A stretch of 64,000 nt of DNA from Rhodococcus sp. KRD197. Its GTDB lineage: Bacteria > Actinomycetota > Actinomycetes > Mycobacteriales > Mycobacteriaceae. The notes below the pieces were generated by a model. It was not told the origin of the DNA and ran no database searches. It saw nothing but the letters and a program-made list of their open reading frames with translations. The stretch covers positions 146,048-210,047 of the forward strand of contig NZ_JABFAO010000001.1 in assembly GCF_017168235.1 (NCBI RefSeq), given 5' to 3'. Of this stretch, positions 1-8,124 are shown piece after piece; the first letter of the stretch is position 1; every line of letters starts with the position of its first letter. A program made the translations under genes and the position numbers.

Positions 1-1093
1 GGTCTTCGGCGAGCCCAGCTCGGATCACGGCCGCAATCAAGCATGGTTCGAGTTCTGCAGCCAACTGGGTGAGCTGCTCGAACTCGATCTGGTGGGGCTA
101 CCTGTCCGGAGTTGGGGTTCTGCTGCGGGCCATGCCCTGCGAATGGCTGCCCGGATTACTCGACGCGCTGAAGTCGCGGTTGTCCGTGCGATCGATCCAG
201 AGCGGTTGTCCGTCATCCGCAATTACTGTGAACCGACGGAGATGGAGAGCCACATCGGAGTCCGGTTGGTCGACTACGATCCTGCCAGCGGACTAATCGA
301 CCTGGACGATCTCCGGGCAGCAGTCGGTGAGCAGACTGCGGCGGTCTATTTCGAGACGCCATCCTATCTCGGCGTAATCGAGCAGCAAGGGGCCGAGATC
401 GCGGCTATTGCGCGTGCCGCGGGCGCGGAGACGATCGTCGGTGTCGATCCCATTTCACTGGGCGTTCTTTCATCTCCAGTGGACTTCGGCGCGGACATCG
501 TTGTCGGAACAATTCAACCGCTTGGCGTTCACATGCACACTGGCGGAGGAGTCGGTGGTTTCATCGCCTCACGCGACGAAGATCGCTACGCTCATCAGTA
601 CCCCACTTTGTTCATCAGTATTGCCGAAACGATCAAAACGGGGGAGTACGGATTCGGTCTGAGTCTCTTCGAGCAATCCTCCTATGGTTTGCGAGACAAA
701 GGAAACGACTGGACCGGTCATTCGGTGTACATGTGGGCCATCGCTGCCACCACGTACATGGCGTTGATGGGTCCCCAAGGGTTCGAGGACATCGGGGGGA
801 CGATCCTGCAGCGCTCGCACTATGCGGCCCAGTTGTTGTCCGAGATCGAGGGGATACGTGTCGCCTTCCCGTCGGGATTTTTCAAAGAGTTCGTCGTCAA
901 CTTCGATGACACGGGAAAGACCGTCGATGAGATCAACGCTGCATTGTTGGACAGTGGGATCTTCGGTGGGAAAAATCTGACATCGGAGTTCCCCGAGTTA
1001 GGTGCCAGCGCACTCTATTGCGTCACAGAAATTCATACGAAATCTGATATCGATCGTCTGGTGGGCGCTCTCGGAAAGGTGATTGCACAATGA
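1..1093 (+). CDS. Divergent glycine dehydrogenase subunit 1-like (GcvPA-like), 5' end missing
   Basis: The frame is open from the left edge (first full codon at 2), so the start lies outside the window; 363 residues are visible. The visible part has the fold-type I PLP-enzyme layout of split glycine cleavage P-protein subunit A, with a VGLPVRSWGSAAGHALRMA stretch near the beginning and a GPQG-containing helix region late on. However, the family segment normally read as EQHIRREKA...NICT is replaced by EQSSYGLRDKGND, so this is a divergent paralogue. The stop overlaps the next start as ATGA (1090-1093), which implies translational coupling with the subunit B-like gene. No gcvT or gcvH lies nearby in the window. 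A role in glycine decarboxylation is uncertain, and another amino-acid substrate is possible. Confidence 0.75.
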   Translation, partial: VFGEPSSDHGRNQAWFEFCSQLGELLELDLVGLPVRSWGSAAGHALRMAARITRRAEVAVVRAIDPERLSVIRNYCEPTEMESHIGVRLVDYDPASGLIDLDDLRAAVGEQTAAVYFETPSYLGVIEQQGAEIAAIARAAGAETIVGVDPISLGVLSSPVDFGADIVVGTIQPLGVHMHTGGGVGGFIASRDEDRYAHQYPTLFISIAETIKTGEYGFGLSLFEQSSYGLRDKGNDWTGHSVYMWAIAATTYMALMGPQGFEDIGGTILQRSHYAAQLLSEIEGIRVAFPSGFFKEFVVNFDDTGKTVDEINAALLDSGIFGGKNLTSEFPELGASALYCVTEIHTKSDIDRLVGALGKVIAQ

Positions 1094-2697
1094 GTACTAG
1101 GGTCAACGAAATTCAGGCCCCGGTTTGGAACGAACCGGTCATCATGGAAATGGGTTACCCCGGCCGTCGGGGTGCGGTGATCGCGCAGGCCGAGGAAGGC
1201 ATCGAAGCACGGGTTGGCGCAGCGGTCGACCTGATCCCCACTGCTGTCCGCCGACGCGACCGTCCGGCGTTGCCCGAGATGTCCGAGCCCGAGGTCCTGT
1301 ACCACTACCTGCGCTTGTCACAACAAACGTTGGGAATGATGGGTGTCAGTCTGTTCGGAACATGCACGATGAAATACAACCCGCAGGTCAACGAGGCGCT
1401 TGCCTGGCGGCCGGAAGTCACCGAGGTACATCCGCTGCAGCACGAGGACACGCTCCAGGGAACACTGGAAATTGTGCACGGGATGGATCTCATCCTGCGT
1501 GAGCTCTCAGGGATGGACCAGTTCGTGTTTCAAGCTGGCGGAGGGGCGGAAGCGGCTTTCGTCAACGCCTCGGTCACTCGTGCATACCATGCCTCTCGGG
1601 GTGAGCTGGAACAGCGAAACGAAATCATCACAACTATCCAAACTCACCCCTGCAACGCCGCGACGGCTGCCGCCGCAGGCTTCAAGGTGATTACGTTGAT
1701 GCTCGACGAGAACGGCTACCCGTCCCTTGATGCGCTGAAGGCTGCTGTGTCGAATCGGACCGCCGCCTTGATGGTCGGCAATCCCGATGACATGGGCGTC
1801 TACAACCCGGAGATGAAGGAGTGGGTGGAGATCGTCCACGAAGCCGGCGGCCTTTGTTTCTACGACAGCGCCAATTTCAATGGAACAATGTCGAAGATTC
1901 GACCCCGCGAAATAGGCTTCGATGCATGTATGTTCATGCTTCACAAAACCTTTGGCGCACCCAAGAGCGGCGTCGGAGGGCCCGCCACCGGCGCCTACGG
2001 GTGTTCGGCTGAGCTCGCCCCGTTCCTGCCCGCCCCGCTTGTCACCTTCGACGGTGAGCGCTACCACCTCGATGCCGACCGCCCGAACAGTGTCGGCAAG
2101 ATACGCGAGTTCTGGGGCAACGTGCCTGTGATTCTCAAGGCGTACGCATGGGTGCGAGCAATGGGCGCCGAGGGGATAGCCCAAGCGTCCGACATCTCCG
2201 TCTTGGGGAACAACTACATGGAGAAGGGGCTACTCGCAATCCGAGGGGTGACTCGGTCGCACCCAGAGAGTACGAGCCCTCGCCTCGAAATGACGCGTTA
2301 CAGCATGCAGACTCTCAAAGAAGACACCGGTGTCGACGTGCACGACGTGCAAAACCGTATGACTGACTTCGGAATCGACGCGATGTGGACCAGCCACGAA
2401 CCATGGCTGATACCTGAGCCTTTCACGCCCGAGGCAGGCGAGATGTATGGAAAAGAGTCCTTGGATCGATGGATTGCAGTACTCGCCCAAATTTCGGATG
2501 AAGCTTATTCGAATCCTGAAATCGTGAAATCCTCACCACATAACCAGGCAATCCATCGATTGAAGCCGGGCGTCACCGACGACCCAAGTACTCGCGCGAT
2601 GACCTGGCGCGCCTTTCAGCGAACGCCCGCACGGATCCAGTCGAAGCAGTTCCGGTCGACGGCTGTCGAGCGCACCGAATTAGCAAGTCTGCATTAG
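1090..2697 (+). CDS. Divergent glycine dehydrogenase subunit 2-like (GcvPB-like), PLP-dependent
   Basis: This 535-residue protein has the length and layout of the PLP-binding subunit of split glycine dehydrogenase. The probable PLP lysine is Lys286 in MLHKTFGAP. It is followed by a glycine-rich loop reading GVGGPATG instead of the usual PHGGGGPG, and then by SAELAPFLPAP, which matches the family's HLAPFLP segment. The segment before the lysine, DSANFNGTMSKIRP, also differs from the usual GANLNA form. The ATG overlaps the stop of the subunit A-like gene by four bases, so the two probably form a heterodimer made in equal amounts. The next gene, an acyl-CoA ligase, is 120 bases downstream. The enzyme class is clear; whether glycine is the substrate is not. 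Confidence 0.8.
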   Translation: MSTRVNEIQAPVWNEPVIMEMGYPGRRGAVIAQAEEGIEARVGAAVDLIPTAVRRRDRPALPEMSEPEVLYHYLRLSQQTLGMMGVSLFGTCTMKYNPQVNEALAWRPEVTEVHPLQHEDTLQGTLEIVHGMDLILRELSGMDQFVFQAGGGAEAAFVNASVTRAYHASRGELEQRNEIITTIQTHPCNAATAAAAGFKVITLMLDENGYPSLDALKAAVSNRTAALMVGNPDDMGVYNPEMKEWVEIVHEAGGLCFYDSANFNGTMSKIRPREIGFDACMFMLHKTFGAPKSGVGGPATGAYGCSAELAPFLPAPLVTFDGERYHLDADRPNSVGKIREFWGNVPVILKAYAWVRAMGAEGIAQASDISVLGNNYMEKGLLAIRGVTRSHPESTSPRLEMTRYSMQTLKEDTGVDVHDVQNRMTDFGIDAMWTSHEPWLIPEPFTPEAGEMYGKESLDRWIAVLAQISDEAYSNPEIVKSSPHNQAIHRLKPGVTDDPSTRAMTWRAFQRTPARIQSKQFRSTAVERTELASLH

Positions 2698-2804
2698 AGC
2701 AACGGACGTTCAGAAGCCTTGCGCGCGTGCTCGGACGTTGACCAGTGAACAGTGATCGACTGAACGCGCTGACTCGCAACGACAATGATCACACCGTTTC
2801 GTAT

Positions 2805-2812
2805 GGAAGGAG
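2805..2812 (+). promoter_or_regulatory. Ribosome binding site deciding the ligase start
   Basis: GGAAGGAG lies five bases before GTG at 2818. It makes that GTG a better start than the in-frame ATG at 2785, which has no comparable site. Confidence 0.6.
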
Positions 2813-2817
2813 CCTTC

Positions 2818-4437
2818 GTGACAGGACTGGACACGCCGATAACGCCTCTGAAATTTCTCGAGCGCTCGGCCCAGGTACATCCCAACAAGACCGCAATCGT
2901 CGACGGCAAGCGGCGCATATCGTATTCCGACCTCGCGTCCATAGCGACACGTCTTGCGCATGGTCTGCGCGGGTCAGGAGTCGGACCCGGTGACCGAGTT
3001 GCCTATCTGGCAACCAATTCGGCCGAATTGCTGGCGGCACACTATGCAGTTCCGCTTATCGGCGGCGTACTGGTCGCAATCAACACACGACTGTCGCCAC
3101 CGGAAATCGAGTACATATGCAACCATTCCGAGGCTGTTCTTCTCCTCGGTGAAGTCGACTTGCTCGAACAGCTGCAGAATACTTCCCTGCTGACAGTGCG
3201 GGAGAAAGTTCAACTGCCGCAGCAGGACGGTGGTTACGTGGACACCGAGCAGTCTCACATCACCTATGCAGCACTCATGGAACGCGGGGCCGAAGAGCAT
3301 TTGCCGTGGGAGGTCGACGACGAGACCCGAACGATCTCGATCAACTACACGTCGGGTACCACCGGTCGTCCGAAAGGAGTGATGTACACCCATCGCGGCG
3401 CGTACCTCAATTCTCTCAGTCAGATTCACCATCAGCACTTCGACACTGACACCAAATACCTGTGGACTTTGCCGATGTTCCATTGCAACGGCTGGTGCGG
3501 GCCTTGGGCGGTCACTGCCGCATCCGGAACTCACGTATGTATCCGTGCGGTTCGCGGTGACGCGATGTGGTCACTCATCGACAGCGAGAAGATCGACCAC
3601 ATGAGTGGTGCACCGACTGTTCTCACGACGCTCGCCACTGCCGAAGCGGCGCATCCACTCGACCGCAGCCTGACTATCACTACCGCAGGAGCTCCACCCA
3701 GCCCGACCACCATCCGGGCAGTCAGAGCACTCGGCGCCGAGATAGTGCACGTGTACGGCCTGACCGAGACGTACGGCCCGTGTGCAGTCTGCGAACCCCA
3801 GGCAGAGTGGTCCGCGCTCGATGAGGACACGCTGGCGAGGCTGCTGGCGCGTCAGGGAGTGGGAATGCTCGCCACCGGCCCAGTGCGGGTGGTCCGCGCT
3901 GGACGCGGTCCGCATGGCGAACTCATCGACGTCGCCAGCGACGGTATCGAGATGGGCGAGATCGTGATGCGCGGAAACATCGTCATGAAAGGGTATTTCG
4001 GCGACGACGGGGCCACCGTAGAGGCCTTTTCCGGGGGCTGGTTCCACTCTGGTGACCTGGGAGTCATGCACCCGGATAGCTATATACAGCTCATGGACCG
4101 TGCCAAAGACATCGTCATTTCCGGCGGCGAGAACATCTCTACGATCGAAGTCGAGCAGGTTCTCATGTCCCATCCGTCGGTGTTGGACGTCGCCGTGATC
4201 GGCGTACCGGACACGAAATGGGGAGAGCGACCCAAAGCGTTCGTAGTTCTCAGAACAGATTCCACGATCTCGGATTCCGATCTGACACAGTACGTACGAG
4301 ACCACATTGCAGCCTTCAAAGCGCCACGAGAGATTGTATTTCTATCCGAGTTACCGAAGACCTCGACCGGGAAGACTCGCAAGAACGAGTTGCGCGACCG
4401 CGAATGGAGTGGAGAGCGAGAGCGGATCCGAGGCTGA
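2818..4437 (+). CDS. Acyl-CoA synthetase (AMP-dependent ligase)
   Basis: This protein of 539 residues belongs to the ANL superfamily, which activates a carboxylic acid with ATP and joins it to CoA. The P-loop is YTSGTTGRPKG at about residues 178-188, the A5-type motif is VYGLTETYGP, the hinge region holds SGGENIS, and the catalytic lysine sits near the C-terminus in PKTSTGKTRK. The overall pattern, including ARQGVG after the A5 motif, resembles the medium-chain or AAE-type acyl-CoA ligases. The start was chosen for the strong ribosome binding site at 2805-2812. The gene lies between the GcvP-like pair and an M20 hydrolase on the same strand, so it may activate the acid released by that pathway. 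The acyl substrate cannot be told from sequence. Confidence 0.88.
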   Translation: MTGLDTPITPLKFLERSAQVHPNKTAIVDGKRRISYSDLASIATRLAHGLRGSGVGPGDRVAYLATNSAELLAAHYAVPLIGGVLVAINTRLSPPEIEYICNHSEAVLLLGEVDLLEQLQNTSLLTVREKVQLPQQDGGYVDTEQSHITYAALMERGAEEHLPWEVDDETRTISINYTSGTTGRPKGVMYTHRGAYLNSLSQIHHQHFDTDTKYLWTLPMFHCNGWCGPWAVTAASGTHVCIRAVRGDAMWSLIDSEKIDHMSGAPTVLTTLATAEAAHPLDRSLTITTAGAPPSPTTIRAVRALGAEIVHVYGLTETYGPCAVCEPQAEWSALDEDTLARLLARQGVGMLATGPVRVVRAGRGPHGELIDVASDGIEMGEIVMRGNIVMKGYFGDDGATVEAFSGGWFHSGDLGVMHPDSYIQLMDRAKDIVISGGENISTIEVEQVLMSHPSVLDVAVIGVPDTKWGERPKAFVVLRTDSTISDSDLTQYVRDHIAAFKAPREIVFLSELPKTSTGKTRKNELRDREWSGERERIRG

Positions 4438-4560
4438 TGCTTTCCACCTAATCCATCTACCCATACAGAGGACTGCGAATCGGTGGGTCCGACGACCGAC
4501 CGTTGCAGAATCCACTCGCTAATCGCTCAGCGAGCACATCAATCTCGAAAGGACGCGGAC

Positions 4561-5868
4561 ATGACAGAAGATGCAGTTCGTCGGGTACTCGCAGCGATCG
4601 AGGGCTCACGCGAACGGATTGTCGACGACGTGAAACGATTGGTCGAGGTCCCCAGTGTGAATCCGAATTATCCTGGCGTGCGACCCGAAGACTATCTCGG
4701 TCAGGAATCCGAGGCGAACCTCTTGCTCCGCGACAGATTCGGCTATCTGTTCGACAGCTCCCAGTTGGTCAAGAGCGTTGCGAAACGCGAGAACCTCGCG
4801 GGTGTCGTGAAGGGCGGCGGCACTGGGCGGTCGCTGTTGCTCAACGGCCACATCGACGTCGTGCCGGCCGGAAACCTCGATACGTGGACTGGTGACCCCT
4901 TCGTCGCGAAGGTAGCTTCCGGCCGAATACACGGCCGAGGGGCAAGCGACATGAAGAGCGGAGTGGTTGCCGCATTCAGTGCGATCGAAGCGATCCGAAC
5001 GTCGGGTATCGACCTGGCCGGCGACCTCGTCGTTCATTCCGTGGCAGGCGAAGAACTTGGCGAGCACGAAGTCGGGACAGGTTGCGTGCTGGAACACGGA
5101 TACACAGCGGACGCGGCAATAGTCGTCGAGCCATCCGCTAGTTTTGATTCTCCGCTGACGATCAATCCAACCGCTGCGAGCTTGTTGTGGGGTCGAGTCC
5201 GAGTCGAGGGACTCGCCGGGCATCCAGGGCTTCGCCGCGAGCTGATACGGGCCGGCGGGGCCGGTGCACGTGCGGGCGTGAACGCGATCGACAAAGGCTA
5301 CTTGGTCCTGCAAGCGCTGTACGGGATCGAAGAGCAATGGGGGCTGGGCAAGCAACGCCCGCTGTTCAAACCAGGGCACTTCGTCGTCATGCCCGGAACG
5401 ATTCATGGACGTGGGAAAGACATCGACATTCCATTTGTCTTCGCCGAGTACTGTGAAATCGATTTCATCGTGTGGTATCCACCGGAGGACGACGCCGATG
5501 CGGTGAAGCTCGAGATCGAGAGTTTCGTCAACCGGTCGGTCTCCTTGGATCCCTGGTTGACGGATCACCCACCCACCTACGAGTGGCTGGTCGAGTTTCC
5601 AGGATTCAGCACCCAAAATGATCACGAAATCGTCCGAACTCTCGGTAGCGCTCACGAACAGGGGACCGGCCTCACTGCAATAGTCGAAGCGTTTCCCGCC
5701 GCCTGCGATGCGACATGGATTGCCCGAACAGATATCCCGGTTGTGAATTACGGGCCGGGCCATCTGGCAAACGCCCACAAGCCGAACGAATACTGTGATG
5801 TGGACGAAATCATTTCCGCGACGAAGAGTTTGGCTCTCACAGCACTCGATTGGTGTGGTGTGCGGTGA
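4561..5868 (+). CDS. M20 family metallohydrolase (ArgE/DapE/acylase type)
   Basis: This 435-residue M20-family zinc hydrolase would cleave an amide bond, typically an N-acyl amino acid. The metal and catalytic residues are in place: His97 in NGHIDVVP, Asp130 in ASDMKSG, Glu164-Glu165 in AGEELGEHE, Glu190 in VVEPSA and His406 in NAHKPNEY. The frame extends upstream to 4483, but AAAGGA stands just before ATG 4561 and the family N-terminus begins there. No signal peptide is visible, so it should be cytoplasmic. It follows the ligase by 123 bases on the same strand, and an acylase next to an acyl-CoA ligase suggests cleavage of a conjugate followed by activation of the freed acid. That pairing is inference. 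Confidence 0.85.
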   Translation: MTEDAVRRVLAAIEGSRERIVDDVKRLVEVPSVNPNYPGVRPEDYLGQESEANLLLRDRFGYLFDSSQLVKSVAKRENLAGVVKGGGTGRSLLLNGHIDVVPAGNLDTWTGDPFVAKVASGRIHGRGASDMKSGVVAAFSAIEAIRTSGIDLAGDLVVHSVAGEELGEHEVGTGCVLEHGYTADAAIVVEPSASFDSPLTINPTAASLLWGRVRVEGLAGHPGLRRELIRAGGAGARAGVNAIDKGYLVLQALYGIEEQWGLGKQRPLFKPGHFVVMPGTIHGRGKDIDIPFVFAEYCEIDFIVWYPPEDDADAVKLEIESFVNRSVSLDPWLTDHPPTYEWLVEFPGFSTQNDHEIVRTLGSAHEQGTGLTAIVEAFPAACDATWIARTDIPVVNYGPGHLANAHKPNEYCDVDEIISATKSLALTALDWCGVR

Positions 5869-5947
5869 CCGTGCCGGCAGCCTCGTCGAGCTGAACGAGA
5901 ACACTCTCGGAACGCGGGCGGACATAGCTGCGGTCAACCCGCAGTCT

Positions 5948-6472
5948 TCATGTAGCCCGGGGCGCACGTGGGCGCCGCAAGGTGACTGGCAGGACAACTA
6001 TCGTCGCCATCGCAACCTGAATCAGCGCGAGCGCGCTTGCGGCGAAAAACAGAACCTCGACCGGTCCGTCCAGCATGGACGCGGTCTCTGTTGGCCGGGC
6101 GGCTGGACCATGATGATGGCCGGTGGCACTTGCAGATTCGGCACCGCTTGTGGTTTCGGTGTGAGTCATCGAGAACATCAGCATTGCGTGCAGAACAAGC
6201 ATGCCAGCGGCAAGTACACCCGCCGTGGACCAGTCGCGGATGGTGGGCTTTGTCCACAGATGCCTGGCGCAGGCCACACAGGCGACGGCGAGTGCGAGCA
6301 TCAGCAGGCTGGTGCCGGGGAAGAGGGCGAGATGGGTGAGCAGTACCGGGATATGCGCGGCCACGCACACGAGTGCTAGAAGTGCGGCGACTTTCCCAGC
6401 GGCGTTCGCTCGCACGGGATTTGCCGGCACCGTCGGCCGCCAACCGGCGGCGTCTGCGGTGGTAGTGGCCAT
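5948..6472 (-). CDS. Small membrane protein with a His cluster, amine-oxidase operon
   Basis: This 174-residue protein of no recognised family appears to have about four hydrophobic segments. A loop between the third and fourth contains TGHHHGPAARP. The ATG at 6472 was chosen because AAAGGAG lies six bases before it; the frame is open much further upstream, but that part runs antisense-like through the permease gene. It is the last gene after the copper amine oxidase and the permease on the minus strand, 164 bases beyond the permease stop. The histidine cluster and the copper enzyme next door make metal handling or an assembly role conceivable, but nothing proves it. Confidence 0.65.
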   Translation of the reverse strand: MATTTADAAGWRPTVPANPVRANAAGKVAALLALVCVAAHIPVLLTHLALFPGTSLLMLALAVACVACARHLWTKPTIRDWSTAGVLAAGMLVLHAMLMFSMTHTETTSGAESASATGHHHGPAARPTETASMLDGPVEVLFFAASALALIQVAMATIVVLPVTLRRPRAPRAT

Positions 6473-6636
6473 AGAACACTCCTTTGGTGTCCAGGTTGAC
6501 CGTGGTCGAGCTGGGCCATACCGGGAACGAAGAGGGCGGTGCCGTTGGGGTTCGGCATTCGGGTTGCGCGACAGTCGTGCGGAGAGGGAGTAGACGGTCC
6601 GGTCCGCATTGTCTTTCGAAGCGGACCGGACCGCGA

Positions 6637-8124
6637 TCATCGGTTGTCGAGTTCTGATTCGGCCGCTTCGAGAGCCGCGAATTCTTCTTCTGGTGCCTTC
6701 GCGACGAGATGGTGTCGGCTGTAGAACGCGAAGTAGGCGATCATCACTGCGTACGCGGCGGCCGCATACAACACCACCGAGGGTTCGACCATGAACCCGG
6801 CGGCGAGGGCGGCGACTGCAAGAACCAGAGCGATTCCGGAGGTGAGCATCCCACCGGGGGTTCGGTAGGGGCGGTGCAAGTTCGGTTCCCGAACCCGCAA
6901 GACGATGTGCGAGATCATCATCAGTATGTACGAGACGGTGGCCCCGAACACCGAGATCAAGATGAGCAGGTCCCCAGAGCTGGTGAGAGACAGGATGAAA
7001 CCGATCACTCCGGGCACGATGAGTGCCAAGAACGGGATCTTGCGGCCGTTGGTCAGCGACAACACCTTGGGCAGGTAGCCGGCCCGCGAAAGTGCGAACG
7101 TCTGCCGCGAGTAGGCATAGGTGATGGTGAAGAAGCTCGACACCAGACCCACCAGACCGATGACGTTGACGAACTGGCTCAGCCAGGTACTGCCGCCGTT
7201 CGCGGTTTCCATAGCGTCGATCAATGGATTGTCGGAGTCCTGCAGATTCGATGCTCCCGAACCGCCGGGGCCGAGGGTCAGCAACAGTGCGGCAAGGGTG
7301 AGCAGCACCAGCACACCACCGATCAGTCCTTTGGGGACGTCGTGCACCGGGTTGCGGGCCTCCTCGGACGCGAGGGGCACACCTTCGACTGCGAGGAAGA
7401 ACCACATCGCGTAGGGCAATGCAGCCCAGACCCCGACGATGCCGAACGGGAGGAAGCTGCTGGCGCCCACAGCGTCGGTCGGGGCGATATCGACGAGGTT
7501 GCTGACATCGAAGTGCGGGATCATTCCTATCGAGAAGGCCAGCAATCCGATCACTGCGACGATGGCGATACCGAACATCAGCTTGAGCACTTGTGAGACG
7601 CCGTACAGGTGCAAACCTATGAATGCGATGTAGAACACCGCGTACACCAGCGGACCGCTGATCCCGAAGAGAGTGTCCATGTACGCGCCGATGAAAGTGA
7701 CCACTGCGGCCGGGGCAAGCACGAATTCGAGGAGCACCGCTGTACCGGTCAGGAAGCCGCCCCAGGGCCCCATCGCGCGACGGGCGAAGCCGTAACCGCC
7801 ACCAGCGGTGGGGATGATCGAAGCCATCTCTGCCAGTGCCAGACACATCGCGGTGTACATCAAGCCCATGAGCCCAACCGCGATGAGCATGCCACCCCAG
7901 CCGGCGTACCCGATTCCGAAGTTCCAACCGGCGTAGTCACCCGCGACGACGTAGCCCACGCCGAGTCCGATCAGCAGGACGGGCCCGGCGGTGCCGCGAC
8001 GGAGTTGGCGACGGAGCATGTAGTCGTCGGCGACGTTGTCGTAGTCGACTCCACCTGCGGCGTGGGCACCGGTCGTGCCCGACTGCGCGGGATGACCGGA
8101 GGCAGCGTGCGGATGTGTGCTCAC
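6637..8124 (-). CDS. APC family permease, ethanolamine permease-like
   Basis: This protein of 495 residues has about twelve hydrophobic segments. It carries the N-terminal pattern VVAGDYAGWNFGIGYAGWGG, which recalls the ethanolamine permease branch of the APC superfamily. That branch imports ethanolamine or related amines across the inner membrane. The GTG at 8124 overlaps the amine oxidase stop as GTGA (8121-8124), and GAGGA stands eight bases upstream, so it is translationally coupled to the oxidase. An in-frame GTG/ATG-type start at 8145 is less likely. The tight coupling suggests that the substrate it imports is the one oxidised by the amine oxidase. Amino-acid transport is the alternative. 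Confidence 0.82.
   Translation of the reverse strand: MSTHPHAASGHPAQSGTTGAHAAGGVDYDNVADDYMLRRQLRRGTAGPVLLIGLGVGYVVAGDYAGWNFGIGYAGWGGMLIAVGLMGLMYTAMCLALAEMASIIPTAGGGYGFARRAMGPWGGFLTGTAVLLEFVLAPAAVVTFIGAYMDTLFGISGPLVYAVFYIAFIGLHLYGVSQVLKLMFGIAIVAVIGLLAFSIGMIPHFDVSNLVDIAPTDAVGASSFLPFGIVGVWAALPYAMWFFLAVEGVPLASEEARNPVHDVPKGLIGGVLVLLTLAALLLTLGPGGSGASNLQDSDNPLIDAMETANGGSTWLSQFVNVIGLVGLVSSFFTITYAYSRQTFALSRAGYLPKVLSLTNGRKIPFLALIVPGVIGFILSLTSSGDLLILISVFGATVSYILMMISHIVLRVREPNLHRPYRTPGGMLTSGIALVLAVAALAAGFMVEPSVVLYAAAAYAVMIAYFAFYSRHHLVAKAPEEEFAALEAAESELDNR

Noticed and set aside
4606-5997. Minus-strand open frame across the M20 hydrolase
   Set aside because: No motifs; the M20 gene has all metal ligands in the opposite frame.
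6472-7927. Upstream extension of the small membrane protein to 659 codons
   Set aside because: The first two thirds are an Arg-rich shadow of the permease; a good ribosome binding site marks ATG 6472.
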